NCBI GenBank assembly: GCA_033439765.1
Contig: JAULSN010000003.1
Coordinates: 1,550,001-1,614,000 of the forward strand
Reading direction: 5' to 3'
From: Lasiosphaeria ovina
Lineage: Eukaryota; Ascomycota; Sordariomycetes; Sordariales; Lasiosphaeriaceae
Length of the DNA: 64,000 nucleotides
The notes beneath the pieces are model-generated. The model did no database searches. It saw nothing but the letters and a program-made list of their open reading frames with translations, and was not told the DNA's origin. Below, one piece after another: positions 11,787 to 24,179 of this stretch; the first letter of the stretch is position 1; each line of letters begins with the position of its first letter. The position numbers and the translations under genes were made by a program.

Positions 11787-13137
11787 ATGAGAACAGGCAG
11801 CTCAGATGAGCTGGTCTCGTCCAAAGCGTCGCGGGTATTGGCCTTGCAACCTAGCTGCGTGGAGTTTTGCCCAGCCTTCCCATCTTTCTTTTTGATTGGG
11901 ACATACAGCCTTCAAACAGATGATGACGCTGTTACACACGACGACGCGGGTGTAGAAGATGAGGATCCCCTGCCCGCAGAGCCAGCAAAAGCACAAAGCC
12001 GCGATGGAAGTATCATAGTGTTTAGGGTCTCGGATACCCAGGACTTGTGGGTTCATTTTCACATTACACCATCTAAACTGTCCATGCTCTGCTCTCCGAA
12101 CTCAAGGCTGATGATCTGTGACAAGAATTGAGGTCCAGTCTGAGCCACAGCCATCGGCCATCCTGGACCTGCACTTCAACCCCAATGCCGGGAAACATGA
12201 CATCTGTGGGGCAGTCTCGAGCACCGCGACTCTCGCAGTGTTCAGATTATCGCCAGGAGAAGCCCAGACGCAGCCTCTGAAGCACCTCAAGACTATGGAT
12301 ATCTCGACTCTGTCTGGAGCCAAGGAACCGCCAACGCGTGTTTCCGCGGTTCTGTTTCTCTCCTTTTGCTGGCATCCAACAAAAGCTGAGTTGGTTGGTA
12401 TAACGACGTCGACCGGCCATGTGTACCTAGTCAACCTTGGATCCTTTGATGAAAATTGGAAGTTGCACTCCGACCCGGTTATTACCCATACTCTTGAGAG
12501 TTGGTGCGTAGCAATTAGACCATACCTTGACCCTGCAGAGAAGCCCCAGGAATCCGGGACCGTCTTTACTGTGCTTTCCGGCGGAGACGACTCGGCTCTG
12601 CGGTTCCGGACATGCACATACGATACATCATCTGGCGTGTCAGATGACCCACTCCCTGCCACTATGGTGAGGGGACATGAGGCTGGAGTCACTGCGATTC
12701 TGCCTCTGCCACCTACTATTGAAGTGGGCAGCCCAGGGCTGGTTGTCACGGGAAGCTACGACGAGTATATTAGGCTCTTCTCGATTACCTCTACCTCAGC
12801 CGCATACGATTCTCCAAAGCCCAAGTGTCTAGCCGAGAGCAGGCTAGGGGGAGGCGTGTGGCGATTAAAGCTCATCGACGTGGACGAGGATGCAAGTCAC
12901 GGTTATTCATGGCGAGCCAGGATCCTTGTCTCCTGTATGCATGCTGGCGTACGGGTTGTCGAACTCCTCAGAACTCCTGGTGGCAAGTATGAGTTCGTCA
13001 CAATTGGTAGATTCGAAGAGCATCAAAGCATGAACTATGGAAGCGACTTCCAGCCAGGCTGGAAGGATAGGTTGTTTGTTGTATCAACTAGCTTCTATGA
13101 CAAACTGATGTGTCTTTGGGAGTGCCGGATGACTTGA
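11787..13137 (+). CDS. DPH7: Diphthine methylesterase DPH7 (WD40)
   Basis: In diphthamide synthesis this enzyme removes the methyl ester from diphthine on eEF2 so that Dph6 can amidate it. Exons are 11787-12046 and 12126-13137, with a phase-2 intron (GTGGGT...CAAG), giving 423 aa. It is a WD40 propeller: PSCVEFCPAFPSFFLIGTY near the N-terminus, HFNPNAGKHDICGAVSS, FLSFCWHPTKAELVGITTS, LSGGDDSALRFRT, GHEAGVTAILPLPP and VTGSYDEYIRLFSI. It closes with ILVSCMHAGVRVVEL and FEEHQSMNYGSDF, the characteristic C-terminal region of the WDR85/Dph7 group. Reading straight through the intron meets a stop, so splicing is required. The start ATG is the first after an A-rich leader in frame with the propeller; an upstream exon is not excluded. 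Confidence 0.88.
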
Positions 13138-14029
13138 GGCGATAAATCATGTCCGCGGCACGCACAATGAAAGAAGAAGAAACTCATTACCGGGAAACTC
13201 ATGATAAAACAGCATGATCGGGAAGGCATCGTGGAAATTGATGGTCCTTATTGTAAAATCCAATCCCCGAGTGCTTGTTCGCGGGGAACCCCAAGATACG
13301 AAAGGCCCAACATACCTTACGTCTCACTCTGAAGGTGTTGCTCCGAGGGAGGCGTTAGCTGTACAGTACGAATACATAATATCCAATCCCAGAGCCGGGC
13401 GTTTGGACTGTAGGTACGCGATACCTGGGGAAGGTAGAAAGGTTTCGGTAATACGAAGCAACCTACCTGGAACTTTATTTTCTTCGGACCAGTGACGCAA
13501 TTTGGTGCCAGCCCCGCCAACACACCACCAAAGAGCCCCAACTTGCACGGACCATCCAGAACCCCGCGCGTACCCACACAAGCTAGGAGCCTTTTAAAGT
13601 CGTCGCGCCTGGGCGCGCCTGACATCCTTCAGCTGCCTTATTAGTATAGTACTAGAGTGGGTAATTTGAATGACTGCTTTGGATTTCGTCCAGAAACATC
13701 CCAATGGTACCCGACGACCAGCCCCGACAGTTAATTGCGCCTTAAAACAGGACCGACTCTCGGCGAACTTTCTTTTTGCCGAACAAGCTGCATTTTCCGA
13801 AGTTAGCCGGCAAATCGGTTTCTTGGTTGTCCCTTCACCGCCTGGAAAAGTAGTACAGAGAAATATCAGCTTCTTTCGCCCGTCGTCAGCTGTGTGCTCA
13901 CCAAAACCTGAACATATGGTTCACTCTTGAATTCATTCTGGTGGCTACCGCTTTTTTAACCCTCAACCACACCCGCCCAACTCGGCCGCCTGGCAATTGC
14001 GGCAGTCCAGTCTTTTCTGATCCCCCGGC
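13138..14029. other. Intergenic region upstream of MSN5
   Basis: This is about 0.9 kb between two plus-strand genes, presumably DPH7 3' UTR and MSN5 promoter/5' UTR. Short frames on both strands are unconvincing. Nothing else was seen. Confidence 0.4.
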
Positions 14030-17000
14030 ATGTCTAGCATCATGCGAAACGGAGTAGCTGGCGTCGCGGCTTCCGGCGTTGGTGGCGAGGAGGTCCTCGG
14101 GAGAATCCATAATGCCCTCGGAATTGTGCACAGTCCGCACTCGACCAACCTGTCTCGGCAAGACGCCCAGCATTTTCTCGAGCATATCAAGACACTATCC
14201 GAAGCACCGTCCCACGGCTTCGCCCTTGCCTCCAACAAGGCTCAGTCGCCCATCGTACGCCACTACGGCCTATCGATTCTTGAGCATTCTGTGAAACACA
14301 AGTGGGCAGAATATAGCGAACAAGAACGGCAATGTATTCGATCCTGGGTCCTGGAGCTGTCCGAAAACGTTTCCAGGGAGGATCCATCGTACTTGAGGAG
14401 CAAGATTGCCCAGCTCTGGGTGGAAATATCCAAGCGGTGCTGGGCCGATGACTGGATAGATATGGACGAACTGTTGGTGCGGCTTTGGGAAGTGCCAAAC
14501 TCTCCGGTCCACAAAGAGTTCGTCCTCCAAATTCTCGAGATACTCTCCGACGAAATCTTCAACGGGGAGGACTCGGTGGTTGCCATGCGACTAGGGGAAC
14601 TGAGCAAGGCCTGCGTCGAGATCTTCACATCTGCAGCTGTACTTGTCGAGTCTTATCCAAACCGGCAGCCCAAACCGAAAGTACGCTTTGGAGAGGAGGG
14701 CTGGATCGGCAGAGTAACACGACTGGTCAGCGAGTGTCTCAGTGGGGATCTCGAGCAAAACGAGGATGTTAGCGCGTGTGCGGTGCGGGCTCTCGCAGTT
14801 CTCAACTCTGTCCTGCCCTGGGCAATTCCAAACGCGATACACGCCGCCGGTTGCCGCGCCGTCATATGCAGTTGTCTTGCAGTACTCAACGTGCCCATCC
14901 GAAAGGCTGCTTTGGAGGCACTTCATTCTCTCTACTCCCGGTCAAACTTCACTACCAATGAGTTTGTTGATCTTGTTGTACCAATGTACAGCAATGACCT
15001 GGTGGATCTCTGTCGGCGGCTCTTTGAGTGGTCAGCCGTGGATGCCCAAGACATCGACGATGACAAGTACCAATTCGCCAAAAAGTTTTCTGAAATGCTG
15101 TCCTGCCTTGGGAACTACCTAGACCGCAAGTTCGCCGCAATACCGCCCCAGACCAACGCTCAAGGGTTCTTGGAGCTGTTGATGTCCGTGGTACAAAGTC
15201 AGAGTCTTGTCGTGTCAATCCCCGTGTTGGTCACCTGGACACGACTCCTGAATCACAAGGCCCTGGGACCGGCGGCTGCCAACACTCCGCTTGTCGTTAC
15301 TCTTTTGGAACTGTGTAGCGCTCGCTTGATACGTTTTGAGAACCTTCCAGAAGACAATGAAGATCCGACATATCTTCTCCTTGTCGAAGACACAGATACC
15401 ATACCCGAGCGTCATGCATTTCTTGGTAATTACCGGCGGTATAGCACTCAAATTATCGAAAGCATTGTCCAGCTCAAGCTGTCCGAGTCGTTCTCTCATA
15501 TCCTCGATCGGGCCGAAAACGCGTTGCAGACGCTATATGACGGGCAGCCTCGTCTTGACCGTAAGTTGGTTCTCTATCGGGACAATGATTGATCTACTAA
15601 CGCTTTACAGCCGCGAACTATTCAAAGAACTCCATTGCGGTGCTAAAAGTCGACACCCACGCTACAGTTATAGAAGCGGCGCTCAAGGGCTATATTAAGT
15701 GGAGGTCGACTCATACCCAGGATCCCGAGGATGTAAGTAGCTTATCACGCTCGGTGCTGCTTGTTTAATTTTAACACGGTACAGAAGCAGAAAGCGGAGG
15801 TAGTTGAGGCGTTCTTCCAAAAATGGTGCAATCAGCTCTTGGAGATCAACTTTGAGGTATGTCAAGCGTCTCACAACAGCCAGTCAGTCTACTAACGTCT
15901 CTCAAGGACCCAATGATCCGGAAACGGCTCCTCCAGCTCCTTGTGGCCTTTTCAACCACAGCCCTAGATACGAATGCCGCCTTCATGCTTAGAGTTCTTG
16001 AGCACATTCTCATGACCTGGCCGGCTCTACAGCCTGACCACCGGCTTTTCAACGATGCCATTCGAGAACTACAAACAGAGAGCATGGTTGAATTGCAGAG
16101 GCTCGCTTCAAAAATGCCCAACCACCTCTTGGTGAGGATCTGTCTACTATTGCTATTGGGAATATTAAGGCTGACAATTATGCACAGGGGGTCTACGATC
16201 GACTCGAAGAGAAGGTGAATGAGATGATTGCGTCAGGTACTCTGGATGAGAAACGTCAAGTCGCCTATCAAAGTTTTCTCTTCATCATCATGTAAGTCTA
16301 CCATGCGGCGATTTTGGAAAGGGGTTGGGATTTCGAAAAAAAAACGCTTACTGTGTCTTAGTCATCGAGCTACTAGCATTGATCAGGGGATCAGGATGAC
16401 GCGCCTGGCAACTTTCATCGATCCTGTCAAAAACCAGTGGAAAGTCGAATCTCTCAAACAAGCCTTGAATTCCTATCAAGGCTTCTGCGAGCTTGTTGGG
16501 CTAGACAAGGTGCAAAAGTACCTTGCGGATCGACGCATCCACGAAATCAGCGATTGGGGTTCGGCCGATTTGGATGCGGAAGGTTTGGCACTACAAAATG
16601 AGATGGAGCAAAGACAGTCGGTATGTGGCCACTTGAACTATCCAAACCTGAAGCGTGCTAACCAGTCTTTAGCTGCTGCCGTTGCGCCTAACCAAGTCTT
16701 TCTTGACATATTCGGTAGAAAAGCTGGAAAAGAACTCACCCCCGTACCTTGCGTCTTGCGCATTGTGGCAGGACGGGTTTTCCCTTATTCTACCCGAGCT
16801 GCTCAAATTCCTGAGGCATGTTATGGCACAGGTACCGATTCGAGAATATTTCTTTGCTAACTTCTGGATAGCTACGCGCATGCATGCCATGACCCAAAGA
16901 ACTGGAACTTGCTTCCAGTGGAAATGCGGTCCGTGGTAGGCAGAGTTTTGACCGATCGCTTCTGGCAGGCCGGTATATCTGAAGGCAGCAAGGATGACTT

Positions 17001-18303
17001 CTATGCCAGAGTACTCGACAAGAAGAACACCCTCGAAGGTCTTGCCTCTACCATACGTGGATCGGTTCGGTTTGTACGCGAAACCTGCTACGCTATCGTA
17101 TACTGTATGAGCCGGCTGGATTTGCAGTTTTACGGATTTGTCGAGCTGCCGGGGCCTCTGGCTAATGCCTTGTTTCGAGACTCTTTCAGCCTGTCGACAC
17201 ATCAGATCATCAATCTCCTCAACTTGGTGAGATATCTAGTTGACCACTGTCCGGTGGGGCTGAGGGAGCACTTTTTGCCGCCCATCCTGGCCACATGCTT
17301 CCAACAAATGGATGCCAAGATCAGCTCCGAATGGGAGAAGCTAGGACAGCAAGAGGAAGTACGGGCAGTCGCCGAGGAACTGACCGAGGAGATGAAGGCT
17401 GAGAGCATATTACGCCAGCTCACATACTCAGCTGTAATTATGGTGGCTGACTTTCTCGATCCAGCGAGGCCATGTAAGTGCTAAATCGCTCTATCTCGTG
17501 TCTATACTTGCAAACTAACATATTTCTAAGTACCCCTATCGGATGCCTCAAGCAAACCTAGCGAGGGCGCGAAGTACCCCTCGCTGCGAAGATTTTGCTT
17601 GATGAACGCATCCATTATCGGACCGCTCTTGACCTTCTGCAGCCACGCAATTCGCATGCATGATGGTAGGTGCTGCGGCGTGGTGCTGCGGGTCTTCCGG
17701 TCAATCGTCCCTGAATTCAATCATGAACCCGCAAAATCCCAAAGGGAATCAGGAATCGGCGCGCTTCCCGAAGACGGCTTTCTGATTCCCGAAGGGAATG
17801 CTAGCGAGATCCGCGAATTCATCTCAACCGATGTTCTGAAGGCCGCAATTTCTTCGCTGCACGACCCCTACTTCGTTGAATCCCAGAAAGAGCTGGGGTC
17901 TCTGATCGCTGCAATCCTTACAGAGTATTCCCTCGTCTCGGCCACACCTCGAAACATACTCGCTTCGCTGCCTAATATGAGGCCTGGTGACGTGGATCAG
18001 GCGATAAATCAGTTATGTCGGTCCAACCTGCACCCTCGACAGCAACGTGCAATTGTCTTGGACCTTCTGAAGGACCTGAAGGGTGTCAGCATCTCGGAGA
18101 TGGGCAAGATCAACAAGAACCTAGACGTCAAGCCTAGCTCGCGGTCTGGAAGAAAATCTTCACGGAGCAAGATGGCCCAAGAGTTCATGACGAACAATCC
18201 GGGCCCGTCTGATGGAACTGCTGATGCCGGCGTATCTGCGGCGGCTCGCAATAAGAGTCCAGATCTTGAGGGGGTAGCTAATATGTTTAACGAAGCTGGC
18301 TAA
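14030..18303 (+). CDS. MSN5: Exportin-5 / MSN5-type karyopherin
   Basis: This importin-beta family receptor moves RanGTP-bound cargo (phosphoproteins in yeast, RNA-binding proteins in animals) out of the nucleus. Nine exons are inferred: 14030-15560, 15611-15732, 15785-15856, 15907-16131, 16188-16291, 16362-16620, 16673-16815, 16872-17473 and 17531-18303. The total is 3831 nt and 1276 aa, close to Msn5 (1224) and XPO5 (1204). The N-terminus shows the exportin-5 HEAT start ([20 protein letters not shown]), and [20 protein letters not shown] is another family landmark. The intron at 16816-16871 starts with GC instead of GT; the frame allows no other junction. The C-terminus is disordered, with a Ser/Arg/Lys-rich stretch around [12 protein letters not shown]. 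Confidence 0.92.
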
Positions 18304-19233
18304 TTGGGTGCGTGCTGTCTATCATGGTTTCGAAGCGCAGGCCCGACCTGGTATCGATAACCGCAAGCAGTGGTGGGAGATTCCGGCATCAATACGCTGT
18401 GTCCTATGTACAGTACAATGCTTAATCGTGGGTATATCTACGTCCTCAGGTCGTAGCTGTCATGGCTGATTGGTAGCGGTATTCCTGCCATCCTAAAATG
18501 CTGCCTCGAGTTCTGGTGTGGCCGAAACCTGGAGTTTGCAGGGCAAGCGTCGTATTATATCTATGTAGGAATAGAAGAGGCGGCCCATCAATTCATTGGG
18601 TCAGATGCTGTATGTACATATCACTAGCAACCGTGCTAATGCTGAGCATCTTCAAGGGCTACGTTTTTCACAACCAGCCGCCCCCTCTCAGCACCCCAAC
18701 GCCCTATTCTCAGTGAACGCGAATCTAGCAGGTTTAGGCACGTCGCCCGGATAAGGAAATAACACCGAATCTGGTAAGCGAGTTTGTTGTGGTTCTCATG
18801 CTGACAACGCCGTCCAGACAGCCAGGGCACTTAGTTTCCGTACGTACTGTCATTCTTGCTCAATATCCCCAACGAGCAAAGAGTAGAGCAATGTAGTCTA
18901 TAGTGTAACTATATTCATGATAAATTATGGGACCCAGAAACGCCTCGTGGTCGATTGAAGCCTAATAAAAGGGCTGCCTACGATACGGTCATGTTTTCTC
19001 GTGCGAGGCTCGAATAACTGTCAGCAGTGGTAATATGCACCAAAACTAATAAGGTCACTTGCCGGATGCGCCTAAAGTTTGCAAGGCATATAACGCTCCG
19101 GATTGAATCTGTCCGCCACGATGAGAGGGCGGACTACCTTGACCCTAGGTATTTGGGTATCCTCAATTTCCCTTCCTGGCTTGAATGAACCGCCAAAGAC
19201 AGCCTGAAAATCCTACTCATCCATATCTCTCTT
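18304..19233. other. Convergent 3' intergenic region
   Basis: This is about 0.9 kb between the 3' ends of MSN5 (+) and the small membrane protein gene (-). No coding frame is convincing. It probably holds 3' UTRs. Confidence 0.4.
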
Positions 19234-19612
19234 TCATCTATTCTTTCTGTGCTTTTCAACCTCGGGATTGGAGCCCAGGTTCCAAGCCTTGACGAACCAG
19301 CTTTGTGTTGCGTCAAGGTAGTCTTCGTCCTCGACGTGCTGGACACCCACGCGCACTCCGTCTTTGGTGAAAACTACATTCCTGTCTCCCATCTGCTTCT
19401 TGGCTTGCGCCTTAATTTTCATCACGGACTGGTAGATCTGATAGCTGACCCAGCCGAACAATGCTAGAAATAGGAGCGTGATGGCAAGGGGGAGGATATG
19501 ACTGGAAAGATGCTCCTGTCAGTATCCGCGCCTCCGACACAAAGTCTGGGAAAGGGGCAACAGACCTGATGGTCGATCGCGGGGCATCAACTTTTTCCCG
19601 TCCCCAAGCCAT
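19234..19612 (-). CDS. Small single-pass membrane protein, unknown function
   Basis: Two exons, 19612-19566 and 19501-19234, join in phase 2 (GTCTGT...TTCCAG) to give 104 aa. A short hydrophilic start (MAWGREKVDAPRST) is followed by one hydrophobic helix, ILPLAITLLFLALFGWVSY, at about residues 18-36. A basic, charged tail comes next (MKIKAQAKKQMGDRNVVF), then VQHVEDEDYLDATQSWFVKA and a lysine/arginine-rich end. It looks like a tail-facing-cytosol membrane protein. The splice-restored frame joining two compositionally sensible halves, with typical donor and acceptor, argues that it is a real gene. I cannot name its family; a fungal-specific conserved protein is my guess. It is divergent from SEC24 about 1 kb away. 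Confidence 0.72.
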
Positions 19613-20669
19613 ATTAGCGCCTAGCAAGACTAGAAGTGACCCAAATGTTCGATTGAGCGTGAAAGCTTCCGTGATTGCGGCTCCCAAGATTTGGTTGTCG
19701 TCGGCTTGGGAAACGGCGCTAGTCTCGAGACAGGGAGGCAAACCACTCGTTCCACCAACCTCGTAATTGGAAGATGATGCGCGCGCAGGGGAGTTCGATG
19801 AAAACACGCAAACTAAATCATTAGAAGCGGGTAATGGAAACTTCAGGATAAGAACTCTAAAACGACTTGAGAATGTGACAAAATGATAACGTGCTGCGAC
19901 CTGTAGCATATCGTATGCCCTCAAAGTTCTTCCCCACTTTGAGGCCTGTTATCCGTACTACCTAGCGTGCCTAGGTGGACGTGCCTCAGGTAAACGACCT
20001 TAGGTAATGTACCTTATGTAAGGTAACGAACGTACTGTGCTTTACGCTAGTACGTGCACACAGTCACGTGCGAGTCCTCTGTCCGGACAACCGCTCAGAC
20101 AGAGCCAGCCACTCCCAGCCAGCTAGGCCCTAATGGTCCAAGTTCGAGTGCCATCCACAAACTATCCTGGGCGCATTCGGCGACTCTTGCCACAGTGTTC
20201 TGAAAACAACTTCTGCATCTTCGCCATCCTCGACCCAAGCCCCGGATTTCTTACTGTCCAGGCGGTGACGACGTTGGGGCATCCGTGAAAATTAGTGCAG
20301 ATCAAGCTCGCTGACAAGGCCACCTAGTTTGTTGTGCCACCTAGTTTGTTGTCTACCCACATACCTTGTCTACCCACATACCTTGTCTAGGAACCGAAGC
20401 CCCTCGCCGCCGAATGTGGTAAGGCCAAAACAGTATAGGACAGCTTCCAACTTTCAATCCATCGAAAGCTCTGGGCTTGCTTTGCTCTCCACCCGCCCGC
20501 CCACATCACCCTCAACAGCTTTGCCTCTACAAGTTCGTCTACCCGGCTGTGCGACCTGCATCAGATCATCAATCGACATTTGGCTGCTGCTTTTGCGCCG
20601 GGCCTCAACTCACATTTATCGCGCCCTGCGCACGCGCTGCAACGTACGTCGGTAGCGGAGCGACTCAAT
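19613..20669. promoter_or_regulatory. Divergent promoter region, small membrane protein / SEC24
   Basis: This is about 1 kb between divergent genes. It contains GTCACGTG at 20063-20070, matching the Cbf1 CDEI consensus RTCACRTG. It also has clusters of ACCTTA/ACCTAGG at about 19958-20034 and an unusual block of paired tandem repeats at 20319-20386, listed separately. Regulatory roles are inferred. Confidence 0.45.
20319..20386 (+). repeat. Two adjacent 17-bp exact tandem duplications
   Basis: GCCACCTAGTTTGTTGT occurs twice in a row (20319-20335, 20336-20352). Directly after it, the different unit CTACCCACATACCTTGT occurs twice in a row (20353-20369, 20370-20386). All four copies are exact. 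The block lies about 280 bases upstream of the SEC24 start codon, probably in the promoter or 5' UTR. Confidence 0.95.
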
Positions 20670-23642
20670 ATGTCTGCTCCCAACGACGGCTACGGCCAGT
20701 ACCCTCCGCAGCAGTATGGCGAAAAGCCCGTCTACCCGGACCAAGCCTCACAGGCCTTCGAGAACTCATCTTCCCCCCCACCCCAGGCCGGCGCGCAGCC
20801 TGCTCTTGACCACGGTAGAAAAAAGAAGAGAGCATATGCGGCGGGTGCTTTTGATGTCGCAGCGGGAGGGAATGCTGCAGTAGTAGGGCAACTACCAGGA
20901 GGGGGCCAGTTTGGAGCTCCCCAAGCCGCCGCACCAGCTTACGGAGGATACCCACAGCAGGACGCGCAGCCTGCTCCATATGGTGTTCCCCCACAGCAGT
21001 ATGGTTCGGGACAACCGGCCGTTACTGGCGTGGGAGCATACCAGGCCCCTGAGCCTTACTATCCCTCAGCCGGAGCGCCGCCCGCGGCCGGCGCTGCTCC
21101 GGCGGGAGGCGTTGGCGGCATTACTTCAGGGCTCTCGTCCATGCAGCTAGGATCCGGACAGCAGCAGCCGCAACAACTGCCTCCTCAGACGAGACTCGGT
21201 CCCCTGAATCAGCTGTATCCAACCGATCTCCTCAACCAGCCCTTCAATGTATCGGAGTTGGACCTCCTCCCTCCTCCCATCATCTTGCCCCCGAATGTAA
21301 GCAAATTATACCGATTTCTTCTTAAACATTCTTCATACTTACTCGCAACGAAAGACCAGCGTCACACCATCTCCTGATGCAAACTGCGCTCCGAAATACG
21401 TCAGATCTACATTAAATGCCGTACCTACGACGCACTCGCTCCTCAAAAAGAGTAAACTGCCTTTTGCGCTCGTTATTCAGCCGTATGCAGCTCTTCACGA
21501 TCTCGACGACCCCGTCCCGATCGTCCAGGACCAGGTCATCTCGCGGTGCCGGAGATGCAGATCCTACATTAACCCATTCGTGACATTCCTGGACCATGGC
21601 CATCGCTGGCGCTGCAACATGTGCAACCTCACCAATGACGTACCCCAGGCGTTTGACTGGGATGCTGCAGCCCAGAAGAGCGTGGATCGTTGGCAACGGC
21701 ATGAGCTAAACCACGCAGTTGTCGAGTTCGTTGCTCCCCAAGAGTACATGGTCAGACCTCCACAGCCACTCGTCTATCTCTTCCTATTTGATGTCAGCTA
21801 CGCCGCTGTTTCCACCGGTCTCCTTGCCACAAGTGCCCGGACCATTTTGGACAGTCTTAACCGAATACCCAATGCCGACCGCCGGACCCGCCTCGGCTTC
21901 ATCGCTGTGGATTCGAGTCTGCACTATTTCGCGGTGCCCAAGGAGAGCGAGGAGATTGGCGAGACCAGCATGTTAGTGGTCAGCGACCTGGACGAACCTT
22001 TCCTCCCTGTTCCCCAGGAGCTACTTGTTCCCCTCACTGAGTGCCGGACGAGCATCGAGAATTTTCTCACGAAACTCCCCGAAATGTTCGTCAACAACCA
22101 GAACAACGGCTCTTGCATGGGATCAGCCCTTAGGGCTGGACATAAGCTCATCTCCCCCCTCGGCGGAAAGATTGTGGTTTTGAGTGCATCTCTGCCAAAC
22201 GTGGGCTACGGAAAACTGGAGATGAGGGAAGACAAGAAGCTTCTTGGCACGTCCAAAGAGAGCGCCCTGCTTCAGACTGCTAGCAGCTTTTATAAGAGCT
22301 TTGCGGTTGAGTGTTCCAAGAACCAGGTCTCGATCGACATGTTTCTCTTTTCGTCTCAATACCAAGATGTCGCGTCCTTGAGCAACCTACCAAGATATAC
22401 TGGTGGCCAGACGTGGTTTTACCCTGGCTGGAATGCAGGTCGAGCAGAGGATGCCATCAAGTTCGCCACCGAGTTCAGCGACTACCTGTCGTCGGAAATC
22501 GGCCTTGAGGCTGTCCTCCGTGTTCGAGCCACAACCGGTCTGCGCATGAGCACATTCTACGGCAACTTCTTCAATAGGAGCTCGGACTTGTGCGCTTTCC
22601 CAGCCTTCCCACGCGACCAGTGCTACGTTGTCGAGGTCGCCATAGACGAGAACTTGACCAAAAACATTGTCTGTATGCAGGCAGCTGTGCTGCATACTAC
22701 TTGCAACGGTGAACGGCGGATCCGTGTAATGACGCTAGCTTTGCCAACGACGACCAACCTCGCCGACGTCTATGCCTCAGCCGATCAATGTGCCATTACG
22801 ACGTACTTTAGTCACAAGGCCGTAGAGAGGGCCTTGAGTAATGGACTGGAGTCGGCTAGAGAAGGACTTCAGAGCAAAATCACGGAGCTTCTCCAGACCT
22901 TCAAGAAGGAGCTGGCGGGCGGTAGCATGGGCGGAGGATTGCAGTTCCCATCCAACCTTCGCGCTCTTCCTGCTCTGTTCCTCGGCCTGATAAAGAATGT
23001 TGGTTTGCGAAAGTCGGCACAGATACCATCCGATCTCAGGTCTGCAGCTCTCTGTCAGCTTTCGACCCTCCCTCTACCCCTATTGATGCAGTACATTTAT
23101 CCTCGATTGTATTCTCTCCACGACATGCCCGATAATGCTGGTATTCCGGATCCCGAGACAAGCCAAATTGTGCTTCCACCCTCTCTCAATCTTTCGTCCG
23201 AGAGATTTGTGTCCTACGGTCTGTACCTCATTGATGACGGCCAGACACAATTCTTATGGGTTGGCCGCGATGCTATACATCAGCTGCTAGTTGACGTGTT
23301 TGGCGTGGGAGACCGAACACAGCTACACGTTGGAAAGGGCACTGTACCAGAGCTTGACAATGACTTCAATGAGCGCGTTCGAGCAGTCATTCAAAAGAGT
23401 CGTGACTACAAGTCTCGAGGGGTGGGAAGTATCATTCTTCCGCACTTGTACATTGTCCGCGAAGATGGCGAGCCAAGCCTCAAGCTATGGGCTCAGACTC
23501 TGCTGGTGGAGGATCGGGCGGATCAAGGCATGAGCTTCCAGCAGTGGATGGGCGCTCTCAGAGAAAAGGTGAGTAGTTGAACAGAGTCCGGCCCGAATTC
23601 AGATACGGTTGTACTGATGCTTAGTTGTAGGTGGTTCAATGA
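20670..23642 (+). CDS. SEC24: COPII coat subunit Sec24
   Basis: Sec24 is the cargo-binding half of the inner COPII coat that packs proteins into vesicles leaving the ER. Exons are 20670-21296, 21355-23568 and 23631-23642, giving 950 aa. The N-terminal 200 residues are Pro/Gln/Gly/Ala-rich and disordered. A zinc finger follows, with Cys at about 274, 277, 296 and 299 (CRRCRS...CNMC). The trunk ([18 protein letters not shown]), beta-barrel, helical and gelsolin-like domains come next ([20 protein letters not shown]). The first intron uses the acceptor after AAAG to restore [12 protein letters not shown]. The last exon is only 12 nt and adds Val-Val-Gln-stop after LREK; reading through the donor instead would end LREKVSS. 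I prefer the spliced end because it matches the LREKVVQ-like tail I recall in fungal Sec24. Confidence 0.93.
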
Positions 23643-24163
23643 CATGGCGGTGTACTTTCGCTTCCGAGTGGTTTAGGCCTTTGATACGCCAGTAGAACTT
23701 GTTCTTCTGAGGATAGGGTTTGGCAGAACAAACAAAATAAAACCAAAGAGGAATCAGAAGACTTGCGAGTACAAGTACAACAGCATTGCTAAATTGGGTT
23801 CTGACAATCGTCGGCCGCTTATAAGCTGTCCATTAATTAGTTGTCAAATCTCCCGCAATAAGCCCCCTGGCGATGTAGGCTTTTGGTGTTGCGGGGAGAC
23901 CTGTTTGTTTCCTCTTGTTTCGAATCACTTCCCTTTGCGGCCTGGGATCGCCTTGAACTTGAGATTAGAAAAACAAACAACCCAATTCTTGCCGAAGCCA
24001 AGGCTATTATACGAGATACTCTTGACGACCAGGTCCTGATTTTCGTAGGGTGCACATTAAATCTGACAATGCATGATACCTAGCGTGGATTGTGCGACTG
24101 AGAGGTTTCAAGGTCTTATGTAGGAGCGGCTAACTCGCCCTTTCCAGGTTTGTATATACATAT

Positions 24164-24179
24164 TACACTGTACAGTGTA
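24164..24179. repeat. Perfect 16-bp palindrome
   Basis: TACACTGTACAGTGTA reads the same on both strands. A related odd-length palindrome, AGTGTACTGTACACT, is at 24776-24790. The two are about 600 bases apart. Confidence 0.9.
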
